Origin: Candidatus Jacksonbacteria bacterium RIFOXYB2_FULL_44_15
Lineage (GTDB): Bacteria; Patescibacteriota; Patescibacteriia; UBA9629
DNA: 33,302 bases
Direction of reading: 5' to 3'
Assembly: GCA_001818235.1 (NCBI GenBank)
Contig: MHJY01000036.1
Span: forward strand, 1 to 33,302
Shown here piece after piece: positions 7,786 through 15,588 of the stretch (the stretch's first letter is position 1; each line of letters begins with the position of its first letter). The position numbers and the translations under genes are program-made. The notes beneath the pieces are model-generated. The model was given only the letters and a program-made list of their open reading frames with translations, did no database searches and was not told the DNA's origin.

Positions 7786-8448
7786 ATGAACGCATACAAA
7801 ATTACAACTAGCGACCAAACAAAAGTGACTGTCACGCGCACCACCGCTGAATCTGCTATCAATGTCACAGTCGAAGCGCCGTGGCTGGATAAGCAAATTC
7901 AACCGCGGGCAGGCGTTTGGCAGACTGGCATTAAATTTTTAAATCACATGATTCAGCTTATCTGCCGGCGCGGTGGAATGAATATTGACGCCGCGTATAA
8001 ATGTCAGTTGGAATCAACTTATTGCCAGCATGTAGTGTGGGAAGATGTCGGCCTGGTATTCGGCGCGGCTCTCAATGAATTATTAACCAACCGCCGTAAA
8101 GCAGGCGTGGAAGGAGCCGGTGAAGGTGTGGCCTGTATTGATGAAGCGTTGACGCGCTGTTATTTGAGTTTTGAGGGCCGGAGCGGATGTTATCTAAACA
8201 TCGCTGATTCTGACGCCAGCCAGCGTGAACTAGTCGAAGACGCCAAATGCCAGGATGTTCGCCAGTTTTTCGAAGGATTTACCCAAGGCGCGCGCTGTAC
8301 ACTGCAACTGGAACTTGGCCCGGCGATGGATACACATCACTTGTGGGAATCAGCATTCCGGGCATTCGGCGAGGCTTTACGCGCGTCACTACAAGCGAAT
8401 CCGTGGCGAAAAGGCGTAATTGTCGGCGTTAAAGATACAAAGGATTAA
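7786..8448 (+). CDS. hisB: Divergent imidazoleglycerol-phosphate dehydratase-like protein
   Basis: By operon position and overall pattern this 220-aa protein is HisB (FLNHMI, EDVGLVFGAALNEL, DTHHLWESAFRAFGEAL). HisB dehydrates imidazole-glycerol phosphate at a two-manganese site. The second HH-x-x-E metal motif is intact, but the first is altered. The usual HHTxED reads QHVVWED, so one histidine is lost. The mid-protein histidine (typically R-H-x-F/V-E) is not evident, and the C-terminal phosphate-binding STKG is missing (the end reads RKGVIVGVKD). The fold assignment is good. Whether it is a standard enzyme, a variant metal site, or a diverged paralogue is uncertain. Confidence 0.72.
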   Translation: MNAYKITTSDQTKVTVTRTTAESAINVTVEAPWLDKQIQPRAGVWQTGIKFLNHMIQLICRRGGMNIDAAYKCQLESTYCQHVVWEDVGLVFGAALNELLTNRRKAGVEGAGEGVACIDEALTRCYLSFEGRSGCYLNIADSDASQRELVEDAKCQDVRQFFEGFTQGARCTLQLELGPAMDTHHLWESAFRAFGEALRASLQANPWRKGVIVGVKDTKD

Positions 8449-8449
8449 T

Positions 8450-9031
8450 ATGCTAACCATCATCGACTACGGCGCGTCGAATTTAAAAAGTCTAACCAAC
8501 GCGTTAGACGCGATCAAAGCGCCGTATACAATCAGTAACAAGCGAGATGTCATCAAAAAAGCAGACAAAATTATTTTACCTGGTGTCGGCAGTGCTAATT
8601 TTGCTATGGCCCAGTTGAAAAAATTAAAACTGATTGATGTCATTCGTGAATTAAAAGTGCCGGCCCTCGGCATTTGTTTAGGCATGCAAATATTGTTTGA
8701 TTATTCCGAAGAGGGAAATACGCAATGTCTCGGCATCATCAAAGGACAAGTCAAAAAAATTACCAGTCCAAACCTGAAAGTTCCGCACATCGGATGGAAT
8801 ACCGTCAAGAAACAAGTAACAAGAAACAAGAAACAAACTGATGATTACTTCTACTTCGTGCATTCATACTATTGTATTCCGCAAGATAAAACGTCAATTG
8901 TTGCCCTGACTGATTATAGCGGTGAATTCTGTTCAATAGTCAGGCAAAATCATTTTTACGGGACGCAATTCCACCCGGAGAAGTCCGGGGAGGCCGGGTT
9001 AAAAATATTAAAGAGTTTTTGTAGTCTGTAA
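8450..9031 (+). CDS. hisH: Imidazole glycerol phosphate synthase, glutaminase subunit
   Basis: The 193-aa class I glutamine amidotransferase has nucleophile Cys76 in GICLGMQ, the oxyanion segment LPGVGSANF, and the His-Glu pair in FHPEKS near the end. HisH supplies ammonia to HisF. I start at ATG 8450 (MLTIIDYGASNLKSL), one base after the hisB stop; the longer track frame overlaps hisB. Residues about 119-130 (VKKQVTRNKKQT) are encoded by a CAAGAAACAAG-type repeat, a likely in-frame repeat insertion in a surface loop. HisF lies two genes downstream. Confidence 0.93.
   Translation: MLTIIDYGASNLKSLTNALDAIKAPYTISNKRDVIKKADKIILPGVGSANFAMAQLKKLKLIDVIRELKVPALGICLGMQILFDYSEEGNTQCLGIIKGQVKKITSPNLKVPHIGWNTVKKQVTRNKKQTDDYFYFVHSYYCIPQDKTSIVALTDYSGEFCSIVRQNHFYGTQFHPEKSGEAGLKILKSFCSL
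8804..8838 (+). repeat. AAGAAACAAG short tandem repeat inside hisH
   Basis: GTCAAGAAACAAGTAACAAGAAACAAGAAACAAAC is built of 7-8-bp AAGAAACA-like units. The frame is preserved through it. The same motif family recurs in the inverted repeat near 11816-11939, suggesting a dispersed element. Confidence 0.5.
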
Positions 9032-9032
9032 G

Positions 9033-9105
9033 TGTCATCCTGAGCGGAGCGAAGGATCTCTGTCATTAAAGTCTGGGATTCTTCGCTAACGCTCAGAATG
9101 ACAGT
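9033..9105. repeat. REP-like inverted repeat between hisH and hisA
   Basis: The arms TGTCATCCTGAGCGGAGCGA (from 9034) and TTCGCTAACGCTCAGAATGACA are imperfect reverse complements around a short centre. This motif is a familiar dispersed intergenic palindrome in many environmental bacterial genomes. It separates hisA from hisH and would fold in the his mRNA. Confidence 0.7.
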
Positions 9106-9111
9106 TAAACA

Positions 9112-9816
9112 ATGATCATCATACCGGCAATTGACCTGTTAGGCGGACAAGTTGTCCGCTTAAAACAAGGGCAGTACAATCAAATGACGGTCTATAACGC
9201 TGACCCAGTTGATCAGGCAAAAAAATTCGCAAGCCAAGGCGCAAAGTATTTGCATATTATTGATCTGGATGGCGCCCGCAGTGGGATGTTGAAAAACATC
9301 AACACGATTCTTAAAATTCGACAAACAATTAACATTCCATTGCAGGTGGGCGGAGGTATCAGAAGTCAATTAGCCATAGAACAATTACTATCGGCCGGAA
9401 TTGACCGCGTGATTGTCAGCACATTGGCGATTAACCAGCCAAACATGATAAGGCAATGGATTAAACAGTATGGTAGTGGCAAAATCGCGGTTAGTTTAGA
9501 CCTGAAAGATAATCAAGTAATGATCAAAGGGTGGCAGAAAACAGCTAACCGACAATCTTTATCCGTAGTTCTAAAACAGTTAAAATCAATTGGTTTAGAA
9601 TACTTAATTTTTACTGATGTTCTGAAAGACGGCATGATGGCTGGGCCGAATTTTAGCACGATCGCGGCCATGCAAAATTATGGATTTAAGTTGATCGTGG
9701 CTGGTGGAGTGTCGAGTTTAGCTGATGTTGAGCAATTAAAAGCGTCAGGGGTTTATGGGTGCATTATCGGACGGGCGATGTATGAAAAATCCGACGGTTT
9801 AAAAATTAAAAATTAA
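9112..9816 (+). CDS. hisA: Phosphoribosyl-formimino-AICAR-phosphate isomerase
   Basis: The 234-aa (beta/alpha)8 barrel opens the ring of ProFAR to give PRFAR. It starts with IIPAIDLLGGQVVRLKQG, with the catalytic Asp in the first strand. It has the first phosphate site QVGGGIRS (about 80-87), the second-half Asp in LIFTDVLKDGMM, and the phosphate site VAGGVSS. A PRAI/TrpF-like dual role is possible but cannot be seen. It is followed 4 nt later by the homologous barrel hisF. The last residues (LKIKN) come from an A-rich AAAATTAAAAATTAA tail like the inserts in valS. Confidence 0.95.
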   Translation: MIIIPAIDLLGGQVVRLKQGQYNQMTVYNADPVDQAKKFASQGAKYLHIIDLDGARSGMLKNINTILKIRQTINIPLQVGGGIRSQLAIEQLLSAGIDRVIVSTLAINQPNMIRQWIKQYGSGKIAVSLDLKDNQVMIKGWQKTANRQSLSVVLKQLKSIGLEYLIFTDVLKDGMMAGPNFSTIAAMQNYGFKLIVAGGVSSLADVEQLKASGVYGCIIGRAMYEKSDGLKIKN

Positions 9817-9820
9817 CCTT

Positions 9821-10585
9821 ATGTTAACCAAACGCCTCATCCCTTGCCTGGATATCAAAAACGGACGAGTGGTGAAAGGCATAAAATTCAAAAATCTAAA
9901 CGACGCTGGCGATCCAGTAAAACTCGCCAAATTTTATTATCAAGAAGGCGCCGATGAACTGGCAATTCTAGATATCACAGCCACGCTCGAATCGCGACAA
10001 ACAATTATCAAACTGATTAACGACATCAGCCAACAGGTTTTTATTCCGCTAACTGTAGGCGGCGGTGTTCGAAAGTTAGCAGATATCAAAGCTTTGCTCC
10101 GGGCTGGCGCAGATAAGGTGGCAATTAACACTGCGGCCGTTGAAAATCCGGAATTGATTAGCCGAGCAGCGCGCCGATTTGGATCACAATGCATAGTTGT
10201 TGCGATTGACGCTAAAAGGCGGCCGGCTAAAATTACTGGCTGGGAAGTTATGATTAACACCGGCACTAAATCAACTGGCGGTGATGTTATTAAATGGGCT
10301 CAAGTAGCTGCTGGTTTAGGCGCTGGTGAAATCTTATTAACTTCCATTGATCGCGATGGTACGCAAAGCGGTTATGATCTGGAATTACTACAAGCTATCA
10401 GCCAATCGGTGACAATTCCAGTGATCGCGTCTGGCGGCGCCGGCAGTGCCGAAGATATATACCAAGCTTTTGCCGCGGGCCAGGCTGACACCGCTCTGGT
10501 CGCTGGCTTATTGCACTTCGGAACCCTGCGTATCAAAGATTTAAAAAAATATTTAATCAGCAAAAAAATTAAAATACGATTATGA
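9821..10585 (+). CDS. hisF: Imidazole glycerol phosphate synthase, cyclase subunit
   Basis: The 254-aa HisF barrel turns PRFAR and ammonia into imidazole-glycerol phosphate and AICAR. Visible features are RLIPCLDIKNGRVVKG with the first catalytic Asp, PLTVGGGVR, GADKVAINTAAVENP, the second catalytic Asp in LTSIDRDGTQSGYDLELL, and the phosphate loop IASGGAGS. It partners with HisH. The stop overlaps the hisIE start by ATGA. Confidence 0.96.
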   Translation: MLTKRLIPCLDIKNGRVVKGIKFKNLNDAGDPVKLAKFYYQEGADELAILDITATLESRQTIIKLINDISQQVFIPLTVGGGVRKLADIKALLRAGADKVAINTAAVENPELISRAARRFGSQCIVVAIDAKRRPAKITGWEVMINTGTKSTGGDVIKWAQVAAGLGAGEILLTSIDRDGTQSGYDLELLQAISQSVTIPVIASGGAGSAEDIYQAFAAGQADTALVAGLLHFGTLRIKDLKKYLISKKIKIRL

Positions 10586-11175
10586 AACTTAACTTTAAAA
10601 AATTTAATAGCCTGATACCGGCAATTGTCCAAGACAGCAACACTAATCAAATATTAATGCTGGGATTTATGAACCAGCGCGCTTGGGAAATCACACAAAA
10701 AACAAAACGAGTGACCTTTTGCAGCCGGACTAAAAAACGGCTCTGGACCAAGGGCGAAAGCTCCGGTAATTACTTGATTTTAATCAATGCTAAAACCGAT
10801 TGCGATCAGGACACATTGCTTCTAAAAGTACAGCCGCAAGGGCCAACATGCCATCAAAAAAAATATTCTTGTTTCGGCGAAAAGCAAACCCAATCGCTTA
10901 ATTTTCTGATGACTCTTTTAACTGTGATTAAACGACGAAAAAATAAACTGCCGGCTAATTCCTATACGGCATCACTTTTTAAAAAAGGATCCTCAAAAAT
11001 TTTAGCCAAGGTAAAGGAAGAGGCAGATGAGGTGATCCGCGCGGCGCGAAATGAAGGGCAAGAACGCTTAATCGAAGAAATTGGCGATCTCTTGTATCAT
11101 TTAGAGGTATTAATGGTTGATAAAAAAATTGAATGGAAAGAAATTATTAATTGCCTTGAAGCGCGTCAAAAATGA
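10582..11175 (+). CDS. hisIE: Bifunctional phosphoribosyl-AMP cyclohydrolase / phosphoribosyl-ATP pyrophosphatase
   Basis: The 197-aa protein fuses HisI and HisE, steps three and two of the pathway. The N-terminal HisI half shows FMNQRAWEIT, LWTKGESSGN, the metal/zinc residues in KTDCDQDTLLL and QGPTCHQ. The C-terminal HisE half (about 105-197) is an all-helical MazG-like domain with KVKEEADEVIRAA and EIGDLLYHLEVLM. It is the last his gene; hisC and a dedicated histidinol phosphatase are missing. The stop overlaps an upstream in-frame ATG of the nitroreductase frame. Confidence 0.95.
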   Translation: MKLNFKKFNSLIPAIVQDSNTNQILMLGFMNQRAWEITQKTKRVTFCSRTKKRLWTKGESSGNYLILINAKTDCDQDTLLLKVQPQGPTCHQKKYSCFGEKQTQSLNFLMTLLTVIKRRKNKLPANSYTASLFKKGSSKILAKVKEEADEVIRAARNEGQERLIEEIGDLLYHLEVLMVDKKIEWKEIINCLEARQK

Positions 11176-11204
11176 TTGCTCTTTACGCCAATTTAGGCTA
11201 TAAT
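11176..11204 (+). promoter_or_regulatory. Internal promoter upstream of the nitroreductase-like gene
   Basis: TTGCTC (11176-11181), 17-bp spacer, perfect TATAAT (11199-11204). The predicted start near 11211 is only about 9 nt before the preferred ATG at 11220, so the 5' UTR is extremely short. It allows expression independent of the his attenuator. Confidence 0.55.
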
Positions 11205-11219
11205 CGGGAAGTAAAGCGT

Positions 11220-11867
11220 ATGCGTAATCAAAAAATAAACCTCCTCCCAGAAATCCAAAACCGATCAAGCGTGCTCTTGTATGAAGAAGATCGGGAAATT
11301 GAACCGGAAAAATTGGCGGCAGTGATGGAAGCGGCCAGACTGGCGCCATCAGCCAGGAATTTACAGCCATGGCGCTATATTGTGGTTCAGGAAAAAACAC
11401 AGCGCGACCGCATGGTAAAAGCAATGAACGCGGTAAATTTTTGGGCGAGCTCAGCCCCGTGTTTGATTACCCTTATTTCCCATCCGCCGCTCGGTTATAC
11501 CGGGGAAGGTAAATGTTATTATCTATATGATTGCGGACTGTCGGTGATGAGTTTGGTGATTGAAGCGCAGCATCAAGAATTAAAATGCCGGCAGATCGCG
11601 GCTTTTGAGGAAAATAAAATCCGGGGAATATTGGCTATTCCGGCTGACTGGCAAGTGATAGTAGTGGTGGCCATTGGTTACCAAGGCGACCTTGAACGAG
11701 AAAAACCGCATTTATTGAAACGCTGGGGAATTGAGGCTTACTCGCGAGTTGAGTCGCGGTTGTTGAATTCACGAACAAGAAAAACGATGGAGGAGATTGT
11801 GAGTTATGGTAAATTTAATAACCAAGATACAAGAAACAATAACCAAACAAATTCAAAATCGCAATAA
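11220..11867 (+). CDS. Nitroreductase-family flavoprotein
   Basis: The protein has the nitroreductase FMN-binding beginning (RSSVLLYEEDREIEPEKLAAVMEAARLAPSARN-x-QPW), and a C-terminal VIVVVAIGYQGD segment. Such enzymes use FMN and NAD(P)H; substrates vary widely, so no specific reaction is assigned. I start at ATG 11220, preceded by GGGAAG and the internal TATAAT promoter, rather than at 11172, which would add 16 atypical residues inside the hisIE stop. The last ~16 residues are low-complexity (N/Q/T/K-rich) and come from one arm of a long inverted repeat, so the ancestral stop was probably earlier. Confidence 0.82.
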   Translation: MRNQKINLLPEIQNRSSVLLYEEDREIEPEKLAAVMEAARLAPSARNLQPWRYIVVQEKTQRDRMVKAMNAVNFWASSAPCLITLISHPPLGYTGEGKCYYLYDCGLSVMSLVIEAQHQELKCRQIAAFEENKIRGILAIPADWQVIVVVAIGYQGDLEREKPHLLKRWGIEAYSRVESRLLNSRTRKTMEEIVSYGKFNNQDTRNNNQTNSKSQ

Positions 11868-11939
11868 CCAAACCGTTTGGTAATTAATATTTGGTTATTG
11901 ATTATTGTTTGTATCTTGTTTCTTGGTTATTGGTTATTC
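11816..11939. repeat. Long imperfect inverted repeat between nitroreductase and HAD genes
   Basis: The left arm carries AATAACCAAGATACAAGAAA and similar units. The right arm carries GTTTGTATCTTGTTTCTTGG and TTGGTTATT units, centred near AAACCGTTTGG (about 11871-11880). The arms are reverse-complementary over most of about 55 bp. It would fold into a long hairpin and may act as a transcription barrier. It shares its AAGAAACA motif with the repeat inside hisH. Confidence 0.65.
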
Positions 11940-11951
11940 GTCATTTATTCG

Positions 11952-12608
11952 ATGCAGATACTAAATTTAAAACCTCGCGCTGTTATTTTCGATATGGACG
12001 GAGTGCTAATTGACTCCGAAAAATGGTGGCCGCTCTTTGAGCGGAAATTTTTTATCGAAATCCTCGGAAAGTGGTCAATGCCATTGCATCGAGAAGTAGT
12101 CGGCAGAAGCATCAAAGATATTCACCAAATTCTTACTCAACACCACGGGCTTAAAATGAATTGGCAGGAATTTCGGCAGGCGTATGATGTGGCGGCGCTT
12201 GATCTTTACAATCGGCAGTGCAGTTTAATGCCCGGCGCGCGAGCAGTAATTGAACACTGCGCTAAAAAAGGCATCAATTTGGCCGTGGCTTCATCAGCCT
12301 TTCGCTCGTGGATTGATTTAGTGCTGACTAGATTTGAACTGACTATTTTTTTTAAAGTAGTCGTCAGCGCCGAAGATGTTGGCGGCCGCGGCAAACCAGC
12401 ACCAGATATTTATTTGGCATCTCTCGACAAATTAGGACTACCGCCGGAAAAATGCCTAGTTATTGAGGATTCCAAAAATGGCATCCTAGCCGGCAAAGCG
12501 GCAAAAATTAAAGTTATCGGCTATCGGACACCGGACAACGTCGGCGTTGATCTAAGCGCCGCTGACCAGGAGATCGCCAATTTAGAGGAAATCATAAAAT
12601 TATTATAA
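11952..12608 (+). CDS. HAD-superfamily phosphatase/phosphomutase-like hydrolase
   Basis: This is a HAD subfamily I protein of the beta-phosphoglucomutase/phosphoglycolate phosphatase type. Motif I is FDMDGVLIDSE (nucleophile Asp14, acid/base Asp16). A helical cap follows, then motif II VASSAFRS, motif III Lys in GKPAPDIY, and motif IV VIEDSKNG. It hydrolyses or transfers phosphate on an unidentified small metabolite. The track ORF is 25 residues longer, but that extension is the repeat arm read in frame and mimics a membrane helix. ATG 11952 gives the normal HAD start. A histidinol-phosphatase role is conceivable because the his operon lacks one, but this is speculation. Confidence 0.85.
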   Translation: MQILNLKPRAVIFDMDGVLIDSEKWWPLFERKFFIEILGKWSMPLHREVVGRSIKDIHQILTQHHGLKMNWQEFRQAYDVAALDLYNRQCSLMPGARAVIEHCAKKGINLAVASSAFRSWIDLVLTRFELTIFFKVVVSAEDVGGRGKPAPDIYLASLDKLGLPPEKCLVIEDSKNGILAGKAAKIKVIGYRTPDNVGVDLSAADQEIANLEEIIKLL

Positions 12609-12620
12609 TCTTAATTTTTT

Positions 12621-13919
12621 ATGCAGATCGATAAACTCCAAATTAACCATTATAAAACCATCGAAGAACCGCTCGTAATAAATCACTTTTCTAACCTGCA
12701 CATTTTGATCGGTCCCAATAATTCCGGCAAAACCAATATTCTGGACGCCTTGGAGATGTTTTTTAGCCCGGATTTGAATCCGGAACGTTTTTACGACTCC
12801 AGCTCTGACTTGAACATATCCTTAAAATTTACCCGGGGCGACACGTTGCAAATCAATTTTTTAAATAATCACCGCACTTATTTGCTAAATAATGAGCCGG
12901 CTACCGGGGAGCATCCCAAAATTCAAGAAGCACAAAAAAGAATTATCAGGATTAAACCACAGGTGGCAATGCACCGACTTATCAGCCATGATTTGCCAGC
13001 GTTTGAAGCAAGCTATCCGGACGTCTATCTAGAATTCTGCAACGCCCTGAAAGAATATTTTGATGACATCGAAATCAGCGAAAAACTGCTTAAAGAAAGT
13101 ATCCACAGCGACCGACAGGATCGGCCGATCGAACGCATGGGCGACGGGTTTAAGCGCCTCTTTATGATGCTCTTTTACATTTTCCATCCTGATTTTGACC
13201 TGATTTTGATTGATGAGCCGGAGATGCACTTGCACCCGACGGTTTTAAAACGTTTTCTTAAAGTTTTAATGGACAAACAGTTTAATAATCAAGTTTTTTT
13301 AACAACCCACAGTTCGGTCCTGGTACAACCAAAAACGATTACCCATCTTTGGCGAGTCACCCGCGACCTAAAACGAAATACGACGGTTAACTTTTTAGAT
13401 ACCGCATCTGTCACGCTTACCCCGGAACGCCTAGTGCAAGAACTGAACGCCGATAACTCGGAAATGTTTTTTGCCGACAAGGTCTTGCTTGTCGAGGGCG
13501 TTTCTGATAGGATTCTAATGCGCGGATTGATTGACCATTTTTATCAAGGGCCGCATGACATCAAAGTAATCTATACCGGCGGTAAAGGGAATATTGATAC
13601 CTATATTCAACTGTTTCGAGCTTTCCGCATCCCGTACCTGGTGATGCTTGACCGCGATGTATTAACCGGCACCTGGCCGGAAATAATTAGAGAAACGCTC
13701 GTTCACGCGGAACACGCCTCGCTCAAACAAAAAATTCAAACGCTCAAAGAACATCATATTTATATTCTAAACGGTTGCCTGGAAGACAGTTACCCCCGAC
13801 ATTACCAAACCAAGGATACCAAACCTTTAAATACTTTATACGCCGCCCATTGCATCACCGAAAAAGATTTAAAATCAGGGCAGATGCAAATAGTTAACGA
13901 AATCATTGCCAATTTGTAA
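12621..13919 (+). CDS. OLD-family ATPase/TOPRIM nuclease-like protein
   Basis: The 432-aa protein has an ABC-type ATPase domain: Walker A GPNNSGKT (31-38) and Walker B LILIDEPEMHLHP (about 193-205), followed by a TTHS switch. A C-terminal TOPRIM domain carries LLVEGVSDR (near 290) and LDRD (near 343). This order is typical of class 1 OLD nucleases, which act in DNA processing and, with partners such as UvrD-like GajB (Gabija), in phage defence. No GajB-like helicase is adjacent, so it is probably a stand-alone OLD protein. It starts 12 nt after the HAD stop. Confidence 0.85.
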   Translation: MQIDKLQINHYKTIEEPLVINHFSNLHILIGPNNSGKTNILDALEMFFSPDLNPERFYDSSSDLNISLKFTRGDTLQINFLNNHRTYLLNNEPATGEHPKIQEAQKRIIRIKPQVAMHRLISHDLPAFEASYPDVYLEFCNALKEYFDDIEISEKLLKESIHSDRQDRPIERMGDGFKRLFMMLFYIFHPDFDLILIDEPEMHLHPTVLKRFLKVLMDKQFNNQVFLTTHSSVLVQPKTITHLWRVTRDLKRNTTVNFLDTASVTLTPERLVQELNADNSEMFFADKVLLVEGVSDRILMRGLIDHFYQGPHDIKVIYTGGKGNIDTYIQLFRAFRIPYLVMLDRDVLTGTWPEIIRETLVHAEHASLKQKIQTLKEHHIYILNGCLEDSYPRHYQTKDTKPLNTLYAAHCITEKDLKSGQMQIVNEIIANL

Positions 13920-13921
13920 AT

Positions 13922-14000
13922 CCGAATTCGAAATCCGAAACAGCATGCCGTGTCGTTATGACATGAGGTTGTTCCGTGCTTCGATTTTCGAATTTAATAA
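13922..14000. repeat. Imperfect inverted repeat between OLD-like gene and lemA
   Basis: ATTCGAAATCCGAA near 13926 is nearly the reverse complement of TTCGATTTTCGAAT near 13981. No T-tract follows, so it is a dispersed palindrome rather than a clear terminator. Confidence 0.4.
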
Positions 14001-14003
14001 TTT

Positions 14004-14564
14004 ATGATTATTGTTCTGTACATTATTCTCGGCCTGATTGCCGTCGCGGCAGTCTGGCTGATTGCGACTTACAACCGCTTGGTGACCAAACGCAACCAAG
14101 TCGATGAAGGCTGGTCTGATATTGAGGTTCAACTTAAACGCCGCCACAGTCTGATCCCAAATTTAGTCGAAACGGTTAAAGGATACGCTACGCACGAAAG
14201 CGGGGTTTTTCAGAAAGTCACCGAAGCACGCGCGCAGGCCATCTCCGCCCAAAACCCAAAAGCTCAAGCTGAAGCCGAAAACATGCTGTCTGGAGCTTTA
14301 AAATCGCTGTTTGCGGTGGCGGAAAGTTACCCAGACCTTAAGGCGAACCAAAATTTTGCCAAACTGCAAGACGAATTAACCGACACTGAAGATAAAATTC
14401 AGGCCGCACGCCGCTTTTATAACGGCCAGGTCCGCGACTTTAACACCGCCTTGCAGACTTTTCCAACAAACACCGTCGCCGGTTTCTTTAAATTTATTGC
14501 TCGCGAATTTTACGATTTGGATTCGGAGCCCGAAGCTCGCAAAGACATCAACGTAAAATTCTAA
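14004..14564 (+). CDS. lemA: LemA family membrane-anchored protein
   Basis: The 186-aa protein has an N-terminal membrane anchor (IIVLYIILGLIAVAAVWLIA), then the LemA coiled four-helix domain: YNRLVTKRNQVDEGWSDIEVQLKRRHSLIPNLVETVKGYA and LKANQNFAKLQDELTDTEDKI, ending with AREFYD. The cellular role of LemA is poorly defined. The gene lies just upstream of htpX, a neighbourhood repeated in many bacteria, suggesting a link to membrane protein quality control. A terminator-like hairpin and a separate htpX promoter lie between the two here, so they are separately transcribed. Confidence 0.92.
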   Translation: MIIVLYIILGLIAVAAVWLIATYNRLVTKRNQVDEGWSDIEVQLKRRHSLIPNLVETVKGYATHESGVFQKVTEARAQAISAQNPKAQAEAENMLSGALKSLFAVAESYPDLKANQNFAKLQDELTDTEDKIQAARRFYNGQVRDFNTALQTFPTNTVAGFFKFIAREFYDLDSEPEARKDINVKF

Positions 14565-14585
14565 AACTAATTACGAATCTTAAAA

Positions 14586-14615
14586 AAAGACCGGAGCCAA
14601 AACGTTCCGGTCTTT
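14586..14615 (+). terminator. Hairpin terminator after lemA
   Basis: AAAGACCGGA (14586-14595) pairs perfectly with TCCGGTCTTT (14606-14615) around a 10-nt loop. The 3' tract is TTTGTGT rather than a clean T-run, but its position between lemA and the htpX promoter supports a terminator. Confidence 0.6.
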
Positions 14616-14636
14616 GTGTATCAAGCCTAAAAAATA

Positions 14637-14665
14637 TTGACGTCACGCTTTACCCGTCCTACAAT
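14637..14665 (+). promoter_or_regulatory. htpX promoter
   Basis: TTGACG (14637-14642), 17-bp spacer, TACAAT (14660-14665), with the ATG at 14677. The predicted start leaves a leader of only about 5 nt, so the mRNA is likely leaderless. Confidence 0.6.
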
Positions 14666-14676
14666 GCAATTATCCT

Positions 14677-15579
14677 ATGTATAAACAAATTTCCGCCAAT
14701 AAACAAAAAACTTTTGCCTTGCTGACTTTTTTCCTGGTGTTTGTTATCGGGCTTGGTTATGTTTTTTCGCGCGTTTATCCGGAATACACCTGGATATTGC
14801 CGGTGGCAGTTATTTTCGCAGTTGGATCTAGCTGGATCAATTATTTTTATTCCGACAAAATCGTCCTGGCGATCTCGCGCGCGCGCGAAGTAAAAAAAAG
14901 CGATAATCCGGAGCTGTACCGCTTAGTCGAAAATCTAGCGATCACCGCTGGTCTGCCGACGCCAAAAGTTTATTTAATTGATGACACGGCGCCGAATGCT
15001 TTTGCCACCGGCCGCGGCCCAAAGCAAGCAGTGGTGGTAGTAACTATCGGGTTACTGCAAAAATTGGATAAACTGGAATTGGAAGGAGTGATCGGCCACG
15101 AACTCTCCCATGTCAAAAATTACGACATCCGCCTGCAGACAATTGTGGTGACTTTGGTGGGTGTTGTTGCCTTAATGTCTGACTTTTTCTTGCGCTTTAC
15201 TTGGTTTGGAGCCGGACGCCGGCGCGACCGCGAAGAGCGCGAAGGCGGGGGACAGTTGCAATTGATACTTTTTGTCGTCGCGATTGCTTTGGCCATTCTA
15301 GCGCCAATCGCCGCGACCTTGATTCAGCTGGCCATCTCTCGCAAGCGCGAATTCTTGGCTGATGCTGATAGCGCGCTTTTGACCCGTTACCCGGACGGGC
15401 TCGCCAAGGCACTGCAAAAAATCGCCGCTGACCCAGAACCTTTGGAAGTCGCCAACAAAGCGACTGCTCATTTATATATTGCCAGTCCTTTTAAAGGCGC
15501 CCAATTTATGTCCAAACTTTTTTCCACCCACCCGCCGATTCCTGAAAGAATCAAGGCTTTACGGGAAATGGCGATTTAA
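14677..15579 (+). CDS. htpX: HtpX-like M48 membrane zinc metalloprotease
   Basis: The 300-aa protein has two N-terminal membrane helices (about 12-30 and 38-57), the zinc site HELSH (141-145), two more hydrophobic segments (about 155-175 and 195-220), and the third zinc ligand in REFLADADS. The active site faces the cytoplasm, where HtpX degrades misfolded membrane proteins. The C-terminal FSTHPPIPERI is typical. It sits behind lemA with its own promoter. Confidence 0.93.
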   Translation: MYKQISANKQKTFALLTFFLVFVIGLGYVFSRVYPEYTWILPVAVIFAVGSSWINYFYSDKIVLAISRAREVKKSDNPELYRLVENLAITAGLPTPKVYLIDDTAPNAFATGRGPKQAVVVVTIGLLQKLDKLELEGVIGHELSHVKNYDIRLQTIVVTLVGVVALMSDFFLRFTWFGAGRRRDREEREGGGQLQLILFVVAIALAILAPIAATLIQLAISRKREFLADADSALLTRYPDGLAKALQKIAADPEPLEVANKATAHLYIASPFKGAQFMSKLFSTHPPIPERIKALREMAI

Positions 15580-15588
15580 CACGCATCC

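Noticed and set aside
11877-11951. N-terminal membrane helix on the HAD hydrolase
   Set aside because: It is the right arm of a long inverted repeat read in frame; the HAD motif starts normally from ATG 11952.
12621-13919. Gabija defence system
   Set aside because: The OLD-like GajA-type protein has no adjacent UvrD-like GajB, so only a stand-alone OLD protein is supported.
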